Assembly: GCF_017654505.1 (NCBI RefSeq)
Contig: NC_054555.1
Location: 6,999,335-7,063,334 of the forward strand
Direction: 5' to 3'
Length of the DNA: 64,000 nt
From: Polyodon spathula
Lineage: Eukaryota > Chordata > Actinopteri > Acipenseriformes > Polyodontidae
Positions within the stretch are counted from its first letter, which is position 1; each line of letters starts with the position of its first letter. The notes below the pieces were generated by a model. The model did no database searches. It had not been told where the DNA came from and saw only the letters and a list, made by a program, of their open reading frames with translations. Made by a program: the position numbers and the translations under genes. This document shows, piece after piece, positions 44,920-58,374 of the stretch.

Positions 44920-46094
44920 AAATGATATAGATTTATATTTTTATTCCATTTATATTTCTTCTCTGTAAGGATATCTTGTACACCAAATATCCCATTGGCA
45001 GTAAAGCGCATTCAATGTGTTTTGAAGCCAGAAACAGTCACTTGGTTTAACAAACACAATTACAAAATAAAAAATAACCACAAAATAATGACTGCATGTT
45101 AATAACATACAAGATCCATGCCTACTCAGTAGGTAACTACAACATTCCAACTCCTGAATATATAGAGATATTTACATTTTAGTTACAAAAATATACTTTT
45201 AAGATTTTTTTTTTTTTTTTGCTTACATTACAAGAAATGAAGCTGTGCCTTCAAATCATTCTTTTTGTCATTGTTCAATCTCTTGAAATTCCTTTTACAT
45301 TCTGTAAAAACTCCCTTTCCCCTTAAGGCTGGATGCAAATCATCCATTTACACAACTCTGTGTCAAAACGTCAGCAAGGCTTCACAAAAGGCACCAAAAC
45401 GTTTGAAAACTTTTAAAACAGAACTTGTTTTTTTTTGTTGTTTTGTTTTGTTTTTGTTTTTTTTGCCACGTGTGAGAGTGACAGTGGGTGATATTTACAA
45501 AATAACATAAAGGAACATCACTCCTACACATGCTTTGAATATTTAAGTGCTTTTCAAACAAATTCAAAATTCATCACAGCATCTTCACGACAGAAAAGAG
45601 AAAAATATTTATAAAATATGGCCCTGTTAACTTCAAATAATACAATGTAGATATGCAAATAAGTTTTCACATCAATAGTACCAAAGAATGATAAACAAAA
45701 CATGGCACATGTACAATATACATGTAGTTTATGTATATTATCAAAGTCTTTTCATGGTTGATCTGATTGTCTCAGATCTCCAGACTGTCCTTGAGCTGGG
45801 GTAAGAGAGTGTTAAGACTTTAGGTATTAACTGTGATTAGGATGAAGTCCCCTTTTTTTGTAAAGGTCTAAAGATCTCAAGCTTTAAGTGCCATTTGCTG
45901 TTTAAAGTCATTTGGAACACTTCTTTCTGAAGAACTGATTATGTAGAAATCCTTTTTTTCTCATTTTCTTTTAACTCTCTGAGGTTTTTTTTTTTTAAAT
46001 AGTCTTAGCCTTTACTCTTCGGGTACCTTAAGATTGCACACGGAAATTGTGTGTGGAAAAGTCATTTGATCATTTGTTTGATGGCGCAAAAGTC
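44920..46094 (-). other. EGR1: EGR1 3' untranslated region
   Basis: The 3'UTR runs from the stop (46097-46095) to about 20 nt past AATAAA. Several segments look like the mammalian EGR1 3'UTR as I remember it: a block near 45390 (TTTTGGTGCCTTTTGTG), CCTTAAGGGG near 45325, and especially 45145-44985 with GGAGTTGGAATGTTGTAGTT, ACCTACTGAGTAGGC, ATTATTTTGTGGTT and ACACATTGAATGCGC. AUUUA-type AU-rich stretches occur at 45600-45615 and fit a short-lived immediate-early mRNA. A T15 run (45208-45222 on plus) and a T-rich patch (45428-45464) are the only simple repeats. Confidence 0.85.
44940..44945 (-). other. EGR1 polyadenylation signal
   Basis: AATAAA on the minus strand, 1,150 nt after the stop codon and directly after the conserved terminal 3'UTR block. 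Cleavage is expected near 44915-44928. Confidence 0.78.
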
Positions 46095-48157
<2,063 letters not shown>

Positions 48158-48567
48158 TCTTCTACAAACAATTAATATTGTTTTTCAGATAAACTCTGAG
48201 AAGGGAATCACCAGAGCAGTGACAGCTCTGGGATGAGAGAGGAAGAATTCAGATATAAATCAGCAGCCTTTTTGTTGTTGTTGTTGTTGTTCTGCTGGTT
48301 CTCCAGTTTTTTTTTTTTCCTTTTTTTTATAGAAAAAAAAATCGTGCTCTTTTTTAATATAAATATTAATGTATATTTATATATTCTGCACTCAACCAAT
48401 GAATTAAAAGATGATAGCAATTGGTTGTTCTTTATTAATGTTAAAGGAAATCTTCCTGTATTTAAAAAGGCTGCAGCTGGTTTTGTTATTTTCGCTGTTT
48501 TACTTGCACTGGCTCTGTCTCTGGTTCGCTCTGTACTGCCAGTGAGCAAGCTCTGAGGGCTGTTTCT
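48158..48567 (-). other. EGR1: EGR1 5' untranslated leader (start estimated)
   Basis: The upstream boundary is inferred by placing transcription start about 30 bp downstream of the TATA box, giving a leader of about 410 nt. On the sense strand it holds a CAA-type triplet run (complement of the GTT run at 48272-48292) and long A/T runs (48308-48350). Reading every CAT on the plus strand shows no upstream ATG anywhere in this interval. A TTG-initiated frame stays open from 48549 to 48208 but is out of frame with the CDS, and I do not call it a gene. Confidence 0.7.
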
Positions 48568-48590
48568 CTAGTCAGAGAATCCCCGCTCCT

Positions 48591-48597
48591 TTTTATA
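48591..48597 (-). promoter_or_regulatory. EGR1 TATA box
   Basis: TATAAAA on the minus strand, in the context GGGTATAAAAAGGAGC. It lies about 440 bp upstream of the ATG and just downstream of the CRE/SRE motifs, the usual order in EGR1 promoters. Confidence 0.8.
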
Positions 48598-48608
48598 CCC
48601 TCCTGGTG

Positions 48609-48616
48609 TGACGTAG
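48609..48616 (-). promoter_or_regulatory. CRE-like site, EGR1 proximal promoter
   Basis: CTACGTCA on the minus strand (TGACGTAG on plus), one base off the palindromic CRE. It sits between the proximal SRE and the TATA box, matching the CRE that follows the proximal SRE in mammalian EGR1 promoters. Likely bound by CREB/ATF (inference). Confidence 0.65.
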
Positions 48617-48620
48617 ATGT

Positions 48621-48630
48621 CCATATATGG
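48621..48630 (-). promoter_or_regulatory. Proximal CArG box / SRE (perfect)
   Basis: CCATATATGG fits CC(A/T)6GG exactly and is palindromic. It lies 24 bp upstream of the TATA box, next to the CRE-like site. SRF binding sites of this type mediate serum and growth-factor induction of EGR1 (known for mammals). Confidence 0.85.
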
Positions 48631-48642
48631 ATAGGAGGAAGC

Positions 48643-48653
48643 CCATATTTAGG
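48643..48653 (-). promoter_or_regulatory. Variant CArG box with seven A/T bases
   Basis: CCTAAATATGG on the minus strand, followed by GGCTTCCT, an ETS-type core (GGAA on the opposite strand). The spacing to the perfect SRE resembles the mammalian proximal SRE pair, but the core has seven A/T bases instead of six. Read as CTAAATATGG it is a one-mismatch 10-bp CArG. Either a weakened SRE or still a usable site. Confidence 0.6.
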
Positions 48654-48812
48654 CACTGCAGTGGAGGACACATGACGTTGCCTGGGGGAAAAGGCAACAC
48701 GGAGAGAATCTGAATTAAATTCTGTGCAATAAATTCAAGGAAAAGACCGATCGTTTTCTCTTCACGTTGGGATCAATGCATCCATGGCTTAATACCGGAC
48801 ATTAAAATGATT

Positions 48813-48813
<1 letters not shown>

Positions 48814-48846
<33 letters not shown>
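48814..48846. repeat. Poly(T) run of 33 between proximal and distal EGR1 SREs
   Basis: An uninterrupted T run lies in the spacer between the two SRE clusters. It probably expands and contracts. Such a tract is stiff and tends to exclude nucleosomes (known for A/T tracts); any effect on EGR1 is inference. Confidence 0.85.
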
Positions 48847-48913
48847 CCAATGCGCACAAGTTAAACGTGGATTTCCCGTCCCCTTGTCTGCCGGAAGCCT
48901 CGGCTCTGCCACT

Positions 48914-48923
48914 CCATATTAGG
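48914..48923 (-). promoter_or_regulatory. Distal CArG box / SRE
   Basis: CCTAATATGG on minus (CCATATTAGG on plus), a perfect consensus. It is part of a 65-bp cluster with a CArG-like site (48930-48939), an ETS site (TTCCGG on plus, 48944-48949) and another perfect SRE. Confidence 0.85.
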
Positions 48924-48929
48924 GCATAT

Positions 48930-48939
48930 CTACATATGG
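48930..48939 (-). promoter_or_regulatory. CArG-like element next to an ETS core
   Basis: CCATATGTAG on the minus strand, one mismatch from CC(A/T)6GG. Immediately upstream is CCGGAA (48949-48944), the ETS core recognised by ternary complex factors such as ELK1. An ETS core beside a CArG is the standard ternary-complex arrangement. Confidence 0.6.
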
Positions 48940-48968
48940 CTAATTCCGGTAGGGTTCCTCTTCCTTGC

Positions 48969-48978
48969 CCTTATTTGG
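48969..48978 (-). promoter_or_regulatory. Most distal CArG box / SRE
   Basis: CCAAATAAGG on minus (CCTTATTTGG on plus), a perfect consensus. A TTCC motif (48983-48986 on plus) lies next to it and another (48963-48964 region, GGTTCCTCTTCC) on the other side, both compatible with ETS binding. It closes the distal SRE cluster about 380 bp upstream of the TATA box. Confidence 0.82.
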
Positions 48979-48979
48979 A

Positions 48980-51900
48980 GCTTCCTGAGATTCTGATTTT
49001 TAAATACTGATCGGAGAGCTTGGCAGTGGATGAGTGACGAGAACGGGATTAAAGTCCAACAGCAATAAGTTATTGTCAGAACTACTATATACTTTCACTA
49101 GCACTGGCACAGACTCATTTTACTAACTGTAATATTACTGTAATCGTTTTTATAGATGTAATTAAAATAAAACGCGGACTCTTTTTAAAATTCCCGTGCT
49201 TGCACAAATTTGTCAAACAAGGTTATAATACGTTCTTAATTTAAAACGTAAAATGTTATATTCCATACTGTTATAAAAGTGAAACATTACACATCTTCGC
49301 AATACAAATATTGATATTGATTAGTTTCGTTTACTGTTTTGTGAGACGTTCGACGTACAGTGTTTGGGATGTTTCTCTTGAACACGCTGAACTTGACGGT
49401 GCAGGACCCTACTACTATCTAGAAAGCAGAAAGACTGGGCAAAATCAGAAGCAGCAAAGTAAATAAATAAGCAGACCGCTTGCTAAACAATAGGAAAAAT
49501 AAACATTTTGCTGATATTACAAAAAAAAAAAAAAAAAAAAAAAAAATGTTTTGCGTTGAGCACTTAAGTGCATGGGCATTATTATTGTTAACACCTACTA
49601 ATCAAGCTACAGAAAGTGACTGCCGGAGAAAGTTGTAAACAGGTACTAGCCAGGAAGTGTTTTGCCTAAAAAATCTCTACCGTGGGGACAGTTGACATAG
49701 CGGGTGGCGTTGTAACCAAAACGGAGCTGGGAAAGCCACAAAAAAACGCTGCATCTTTCAGACAAGCAGAAAAATAGAGCAGAGCGTTCGGGCTGGGTGG
49801 GGAAACTCGTACATTTGTTGCAGTAGTACGAGCATAACAGATACACACTTTCTAGCGGAAGACTCAGGACGTGAATGCTACAAACACACTAAACAAACAC
49901 GGATTGTAATAAAAGAATAAAACATACAAATAAAAAGGGTGAGCGTCGAGCGATTAAAAGGTAAATAACGGGCACATAAGATTCATTTCAGTTTAATTTC
50001 TACCACATTAAAACGACTACACTGCATCTCCATCGGCTGCACTGGGGAACTGTTTACACCAAGAATGACGCCCCGTGCATGCAATTAACCCGTAAAACAA
50101 CGAATATGATGATTTAAAAAACAAAGTTGGAGTGAATTAAAAACATCTGTGCAAAGCTGAGAATGCTCGCGCTGGCATACGCAATTCCTTATACATATGT
50201 GACAGATGTAGAGCAATGACTGATGTATATATCGGTTCTGTACACCTGGCAATGTTGTGGATACCGCATCGGTAGCCTGTCATTCTCTCGATATCTTAAT
50301 GTCACGATTGCGCTTTAGTTATTTATTTATTTATTAACTTTTTTATTGCATATATAAAACAGAACAAGGTATGATTTACCGTGATAGCTGTTTTACCAGT
50401 CTGTACATTTAACAATGTGTTTGTCTCTGCTCTAATTTAGAGGCGATTATGCGAAAGGAATTCCCTTTAATGTTGTTTGCGCTCACGATAGTGCGGAGAA
50501 GGTTTGATTCTCGAGGCACGGATTAGAAATCCCTTGCCTTCCTCTTTGCTGCCCACACCTTTTAAAATGTAATGCAGAAAAAAAAAAAAACTAGTTGTTT
50601 TCTACTACGTTGCTGGGTATAGAGCTATATCATATTCAAAATAATGCGCATAATTCAAGCAATATAACTGGTACTTCAAACATATAGATGCTATATATTT
50701 TTTTATCTCAATGCAATCATGTGAATTACACATTTTCCGTCATTTTTTTTTTTTTTAAGTTTTGCAATACATAATATGGTACATATATGTACCATCGTTT
50801 TCACAATACGCCTGGCGATCGAATCTTGCAGACATAATATACGGTTGTTTATTTACACCTTACTGCAGGCGTTTCCTGGGTTCGATCCTCGTGGGTTGGG
50901 TTCCCTTATTCAATCGTTATTTTTAAAAATGCTGCAATATGCTGTTGTTGGGGGAGGAGGGGGTGCTCCTGGTGATGCAAAGTAGAAAAGCAGGGAATCT
51001 CTGTGTCAATAGGTTCGCTGCTGCCCTTCGGAGCAAATGTGCAACCTGTTTGTACATCATTACTGTTGTATTATTTATTTTCTATAACTTGTAACCACTG
51101 CAGAAATGCAAACTGAAACGTGTTCAATATATTGCTCGATCATCATAATCCTTGTGGCTGGCTTCTGGAAGTCTCTGTAACTGGTTACTTGCTGTTTCCT
51201 GTACTGGAAAAATGCCAGGTAAATGCCTAGACGCAGTGAAATTGTACTGGGCATGCTCGTATTTGTCTTTGGTTTGTTGGTGCTCTGCCGCAAATCTCTC
51301 ACAGACGAGTCAATAGATCTCGAGCTCACAATGAACGGTCTCAGGTAGAAACTTCTGTGCTCCTGAACTGTGCTTTTCTGACGTCGTATACAGTGTAAAT
51401 AAAGCTTTATGTGTGGTGTATAGTTGTGTATATGTTTTATGAAACGCGTTAAATGGTTCTTATAACACTAAATGAAGACATCTATACATAGCCTAACAAA
51501 CATACAGCCACAATTACCAAACCAGAATTAAACAACACATACAAAAAAACATGCACAAACCAAGAACACTACCAGAGATATGAAAGTCGAATCTACAGTC
51601 GCGGTCATTTCCATTTTTATGCTTATAGTACAGAGTGTGTGTGTAAAAAGTGTTTGGCCTGCCACCAAGTAACTTCCTCAAAGAATTCACAGCACGGTAT
51701 AAAAAAGACAAGAAGACCGAATAGGAACTTCTGGATATTCTGGAGAATAAATAAAACAAGCTTTATTTGAAATGAGAATAGAATTCAGTGTTCAGTGCAT
51801 CTTGAAATCAAGTGCCTACGTATAAAAACTATCAAGAAACAATTTAGTTGCAGGAAGGAGCAATTGCATTATTGAGTACTATAGTGCTGGTTTTGCACCT

Positions 51901-52487
51901 TCTATTTGCTTCTGCACTTCACAATAAAGACCTAATTGTTTTATTAAATGTACCATTCAGCTGTGAATGTTCAATGCATGAGAACATTTTAACATAGGTA
52001 ATTAAACCCCCCCCCCCCGCCCCCAAAAAAGCCACAAAATGTACTATACACTGACAGCAAAGAAAATTTCACTTGTGTAACGTGATTTATTTTTGTGATT
52101 GACCAACTTCGCCACTGGCACGACTCACAGCATTAACTTTTCTGTTTTCAATCACTCTTCCCACAGTAGAGAAAAGCCCTTGTTTTGCTGCTGTTGGAGG
52201 TGTAAATACAATAATTGTGGCTTTCTCCTTCACCTACACACTGCAACACCCCCTCCTGGTCTTCAGTCTCCCTGTACTAATATTTAAAAATGCGTCAGCG
52301 TCACATCGTGGGATTAGCATTCCCTCACACCCACGCTCCAGTAGAACACTTGCTGTGCAAAATTAATTGCAGCTGCTTTCGAAAATGTTGTCTCACCCCA
52401 TTAAAAGTAGAATCATCACATTACTTACAACTACTGTACTTATTTAGTTTTACTTTTAAATGTAGAGGTTGTTATTGCCATGCTGTT
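48980..52487. other. EGR1 upstream flank, no gene recognised
   Basis: Contains A26 (49521-49546), a CRE-like TGACGTCG (51379-51386) and a C-run at 52008-52022. This is where further EGR1 enhancers could lie, but none can be assigned by eye. Confidence 0.5.
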
Positions 52488-52826
52488 TTAAAGACACACT
52501 TGGTGCAGTTCTAAAATATCTTTACTGATGTCTTCTAGCTGTTTTGAATGTCTTATACTATATCGTCTGGTTTCACAGCCCCTGATTAGCACTAGTATTA
52601 GACTACCCAATGTTAAATTAGATAAGGTAGTTTCAAGATTAGTGCTAATCATTTCAGTCATCACATTTTGGTAACGTTTTAAAACTTTTAAGCATTCCTT
52701 TGTCTCTGTAGAAAATTCAAGCATTCTTTTCACTAAGTACGGCTGGAACACCATAGTGTTGGTGTTATTTAGGCCACAGATGTGTTTTAAACTGCCAAGT
52801 TTTAAAAAGTCGACAGAATATGATGA
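52488..52826 (-). other. Candidate unrecognised terminal exon
   Basis: On minus, a splice-acceptor-like TATATTTGTTTCAG precedes 52826. From there one frame is open for about 112 codons to TAA at 52490-52488. It reads SVDFLKLGSLKHICGLNN, later VKRMLEFSTETKECLKVLKR, a hydrophobic stretch LTLGSLILVLI and SKQLEDISKDILELHQVCL at the end. The composition looks more protein-like than neighbouring frames, with amphipathic Lys/Glu-rich helices. I do not recognise the family, and no upstream exon was identified. An old retro-copy, a repeat fragment or chance are alternatives. Confidence 0.28.
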
Positions 52827-52839
52827 CTGAAACAAATAT

Positions 52840-55800
52840 AGATATATAAATTGAATCTAACAAGAAGAACATTTGTTATATTTTACACCCCTACCAAGCT
52901 GCTCTTTAAATTCCCCACATTGAACAAAATCAAAATCTTTTTATTGTATTATTGTAGGATATGAAAGTCATAGAGCGCACATTTTGCCTTCTGTATTCCA
53001 CTTTGCATCGCAGAGAACCTCGATTCATGACATCAACCGTGCCACTTTCAGTTTGCTGTGTTCTCCCTATCAGCACCCTTGACGTCAGTTGCTTTAAAAA
53101 AAAAACTTAGCTGAAGCATCTTTTGGAAGTCCATTCAACTGCAAAGTCCATTCAAAATGGTAACATCACAATCAGTCACGTTCCTCAGCCACTTCACAGT
53201 ATTCTCTTCATCAAGTTTTTTCCTCTTTTCAATGAAACAGACAATGAATTAACTACAGGTTGGTATTGATTAGAAAACAAATATAGCTGGTATAGTGGAG
53301 TAACGTCACGGTCAAGGCAGGCTAGCGGAAGGAATAGCAGACACGGAGGCAGAAAACTGCAGCACAGTGCTTTTGTTTACTTTTATTTAAGAAATTAAAC
53401 AAGCAAAAACGCACCACAGCAATGCTATCTCGCTGCTAGGACAACAAACACACCTTGCTGCCATCTGCCCTTCTCCTAAACTACCCCACCTAGAACAAAG
53501 GATCTGTCTCCTCTTATACATGTGGCCATCCCTGAAAAATTTACAATTCATTAACTAATTTGGGAATGTCTACATTTCACACTCATTTCTGCAGGGAACA
53601 TTTGTGTATGGGTTATATCGATGCTCGTAGTGCTTAAACATTCCCTGGCTTTTAGCTTCGGTCAATTCACTTCTACTCATGCTGGTATTCTGCCATACAG
53701 AGACTTTCACCATCATGTAACCCTGTATTCATGATTCTGATTGGCTCTCCCACAGAGAAAGACATGCAGGAACCTCAGTCTGGAGTGTCTCTGTGTTCCA
53801 GTGTGAAAGAAGTCAATAAACCCAAGCTTCTAATCTAATCACAGCTACTGCATAAACTCCAAGGCAGCAGTGTGAGGGAATCGAATAACAAACAAACAGA
53901 ATAAGGCCCAAACCTCATTCATCGTTGTTTAATGAAATACCAGATCATTCGATTCTGTGAGTTTAAATTCAGGTTCTTGCAGTACTTGGGAGCACTTCCT
54001 AATAAACTGCTGTAGGTGTGTTAAAAACACCTGCTACTGGGGTAGATGCAAAAGGCTTTGCTGATTGATGTTATTGTATTGTTACAAATAAAATGAAAAT
54101 TATTCTTTTGTGAGGGCTTTTGCTGCAAACAAGATGATCTGTTTTCTCAAGTGCTTCCTGGTGTATGGTTATCACCAAAAATTTATAAACAAAACACAGA
54201 TTCCAATTAAACAAGTGAGGGCCTGTGGTTGTGAGGTTTGCTGTGGTGCTGATGGCTCTGCTACTCTCAGAGCTTCTGTTTCCACCCTGGGCAGCCTAGA
54301 ATACATGAAACAGAAGAGAATTAATGTAATGTCACTGCTGGATGAAGAGAAGAGACAGCGTTTGCATAGCTTGGCCCCTGTCACCCAGTGCCTCTTGTCC
54401 GTCACAGAAGCATTGCTGTTTAAAATTATGTTTTTGTTACATCCTCATGGGAATCCTTTCAAATTTTGTCCAGGCTGCTTAATGCCAGCACCTCTGTAAA
54501 CAGGGTGGCACGTCCACATAATGCTGAACAGATTAACAGGGATATGCTTCCTTCTAATGCGTCTGCTCCAGGCTGTTATTATCATTTTGCCACAGACACA
54601 TTTGATGGATTTCTTTAGATGCCTATATAGAAACACTTAAGAAGTGATCTTTACATAACCTGGATGTGATATATATATATATTTAATGGGTTTTTTTTTT
54701 GTTTTTTTTTCCAGAACATGTTGCCACGAAGGCTGTTTTGCATTATACAGGAACGTAAAGTCTTGTCAGATTTCAGCTCTGTTAACTTGGAAAGAGGAAC
54801 TAAGTAGAGGAAACTGGTGAGTATAACACCTCAATTTTTCAATTTTAAACCAGGAAAATAAGAGAGAGGTCCTGCAGTAAGCTATAACCCCAAGGGTTTA
54901 GAGTGAACCAGTAGTTCAGTTTACCTTCGGAACACTTTTGAAAACAAGACTTGACATCTGAAAGAGCTTTGTCCAGGTTAAATAAATAAGGAGGCTGAGC
55001 AGCACTTACTGTATGTAGTAAATCGTACCTGCCCTGCAGTTGTGTGTAAGCACGCCAAGATGTACCTGTCAACTCCCACACATAATAAATCAGGATAATC
55101 TATTTTTCATAATCCCCATTCTGTGTGGCTGGCAGTTCAGACTTGTAGCCACAAATAATGTCTTTGGTAAGTCATTATTTTCCCCCTTTGTATGCATTCC
55201 CTGCGAGATGGAGTGGTCCGGACAGATTAAACTAAGATACTGCTTTCAGCAATAAATGTTACATTAGATTTGTGTATGTTGACTGTAGTTTTCCGCCAAA
55301 GACAACCAATTTCCCTTGCATTCCTTTTGAACTCCTTAACAGCCTTAATTAGTATACTCTACCGCTAAATCAAAAGAGCCACATGTATGACTCAAAAGTC
55401 ATCTGTTGGGCAGCCCTGGTCTGTATCCAAGTTGTACACAAAGCTGCTGTTCTGACAGGTCTTGGATATGCTACATCTGTACCTAGGAGACTGGGAGTTC
55501 CACTAGCAGCACCACGGTCTGGCTGATGAAGTGGGGGAAGCACAGCAGGACCACCAATAGTCTGGACGTGTGTGTAGGGGGGTGCTCAGAAGGGTCTATA
55601 TAAGCGTGGACTATATTATTTGAATGCCTTACTGTGGCAGGGCTTTTAGTAACTTGCATGACAAAGAATACAAACTTAGTTTTCTTATATGGCAAATCTT
55701 TTGCATTATGTATTCCTTTATTCAGTGTTGCTAGGATTTTTGTGCTCAGTCTGGACCTCACACAAAAACCTGCTCAATGCTGAATGCACACTATTCAGAC

Positions 55801-56132
55801 ATCAAGGTTTCAGAGTTTTCTTTGCCTTCCGCCTCCTATACAGATTTTTGGGGGTCGAGGCAGTCTATGTACAAATCCTCCTCAATGTGTGACAGCTTTT
55901 ATTTGGATGTTTGAACATTTCTTTTTACACTTTAAAATTGATTTAAGAGAGCTGACTATGTTCAAAGCTTTTTAAAATAAATATTTGTTCGGAAGAACCT
56001 TTTAAATGTGTAAAGTACTCAAAGAGCAAAGCGTTTCTTTATCATGTGTGGTTCTCTGGTTTGCACAAGCATGAGCCAACTCGGTGATTTTTAAAAGCAA
56101 TTGTCCCATCACACGGGTAGGTGTGTCACTTG
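52840..56132. other. Intergenic, no gene recognised
   Basis: Holds a perfect palindromic CRE word TGACGTCA (53080-53087). A patch at about 53295-53540 (ACGTCACGGTCAAGGCAGGC...) looks like part of a dispersed repeat that I cannot name. An open stretch at 54110-54499 was considered and not accepted as a gene. Confidence 0.5.
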
Positions 56133-56320
<188 letters not shown>

Positions 56321-56329
56321 CTATCTTGT

Positions 56330-57164
56330 CTTTCAGATAGATAGACACATTTTATTATGGGCATACCCTTCCATTAAATACAGTTTGCTTTGTCAGAGGA
56401 CATGTCCCAAGTCTATTGACACTTCTGTCTAGCCTGGGGAGGGGTGGGGAGGGGTGACCTGGCATTTTTAAATGCTTACAAATGCCTGTAGGTTGAAACC
56501 CTTATGGAGAATCAATAAGAAGCTGCCATCCTCGAAATTAATTGCTTTGCCTAGAGACGCTGCTGTTATTACACCCTGTAAAAAAACAAAGGGGTGTTAC
56601 CAATTTGCATTTGTTGTACTGCTACAGATTAATCATGTTACTTTTTCCTAAAATAAATAAGGGTTATCCACGGCAATTCCGAACTGTGAATGGTAATACG
56701 TCTTGCCATTGTTATTCAAGACCCAAAGAGTGGCCCATTGTAGATTGTAATTGAGTGTTGATGCAGTACTGTAGGCGTCTAGTGTTACAGAAGTGATGAT
56801 AGACTCATCCACGTCGTTCCAGGCTCTTGAAGTAGCAGCAGACTGGTTATTCTCCAGTCCATGACCCTTGACTGGTATTAAGTGCACTGATGTGGACTGA
56901 TATGTGTTTCCCAACTAGTGACCAGGCGCTTGAACACGCTGGTTAAAGATCAGCTGTGGGTGAAAAGCAGAAGAGTGCATCTTACAATCCTGGTTGGGTT
57001 ACCTTTGATCTGTATGCTGTATGAAGGCAGTCATGCTATACTACTGCCTTTCTCACAGGCAGGTAGGAAATACACAGTTACAAACCTATGCAAAACTGTA
57101 ACCTTTTCAGATTATGTTAAATATTGGCTGAAAATCTACAGGAGTTCCTACAAATACAGCTGTC

Positions 57165-57165
<1 letters not shown>
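56330..57165. other. Intergenic, no gene recognised
   Basis: Unremarkable DNA; a short GGGGAGGGGTGGGGAGGGG motif lies at 56436-56455. Confidence 0.55.

Positions 57166-57230
<65 letters not shown>
57166..57230. repeat. (AAT)n microsatellite
   Basis: AAT array with one AAATAAT interruption at about 57191. Confidence 0.95.
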
Positions 57231-57232
<2 letters not shown>

Positions 57233-57525
57233 TACTGTGCTCAATAATCTCTTATATGACACCCTGTGGAAAAAACACCTTAGAAATGTGTTGAAACACC
57301 AGCAGGAAGAAAAAGTAAGTCGTGTCACTTTTCATGTGAACGGAATTTCTTCTGTATTTGCATAAACTGGGCCCAGTTCTGTTTCTGGAATTCCTGCTTT
57401 CTGTGTACCGCTACCAAAAGGTTATCATGTTTTGCAAAGAAATTTCCTTGCATTGTTCATTGAACCCTATTTCTCCCAGTGAAGTGACTAAACCAAGGAG
57501 CCTTATTCCCTTGTATTTGAATATA

Positions 57526-58293
<768 letters not shown>

Positions 58294-58309
58294 TCAGATA
58301 ATGAGAAAA

Positions 58310-58372
<63 letters not shown>
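58310..58372. repeat. (GA)n microsatellite at the transposon break
   Basis: About 30 GA units starting 20 bp after the truncated end of the Tc1 copy. Confidence 0.95.

Positions 58373-58374
<2 letters not shown>

Noticed and set aside
48208..48549. 113-codon open frame in the EGR1 leader
   Set aside because: It begins only at TTG, is out of frame with EGR1 and encodes low-complexity Lys/Asn runs from A/T and CAA repeats.
50871..50900. tRNA B-box-like GGTTCGATCC
   Set aside because: No A box or cloverleaf could be traced on either side, so neither a tRNA gene nor a SINE head is supported.
53295..53540. Possible LTR of a retroelement
   Set aside because: The sequence looks repeat-like, but no TG...CA ends, primer-binding site or paired LTR could be found.
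54110..54499. Open frame of 129 codons on plus
   Set aside because: Cys-rich start and unconvincing composition, overlapped by an open frame on the other strand, with no recognised domain.
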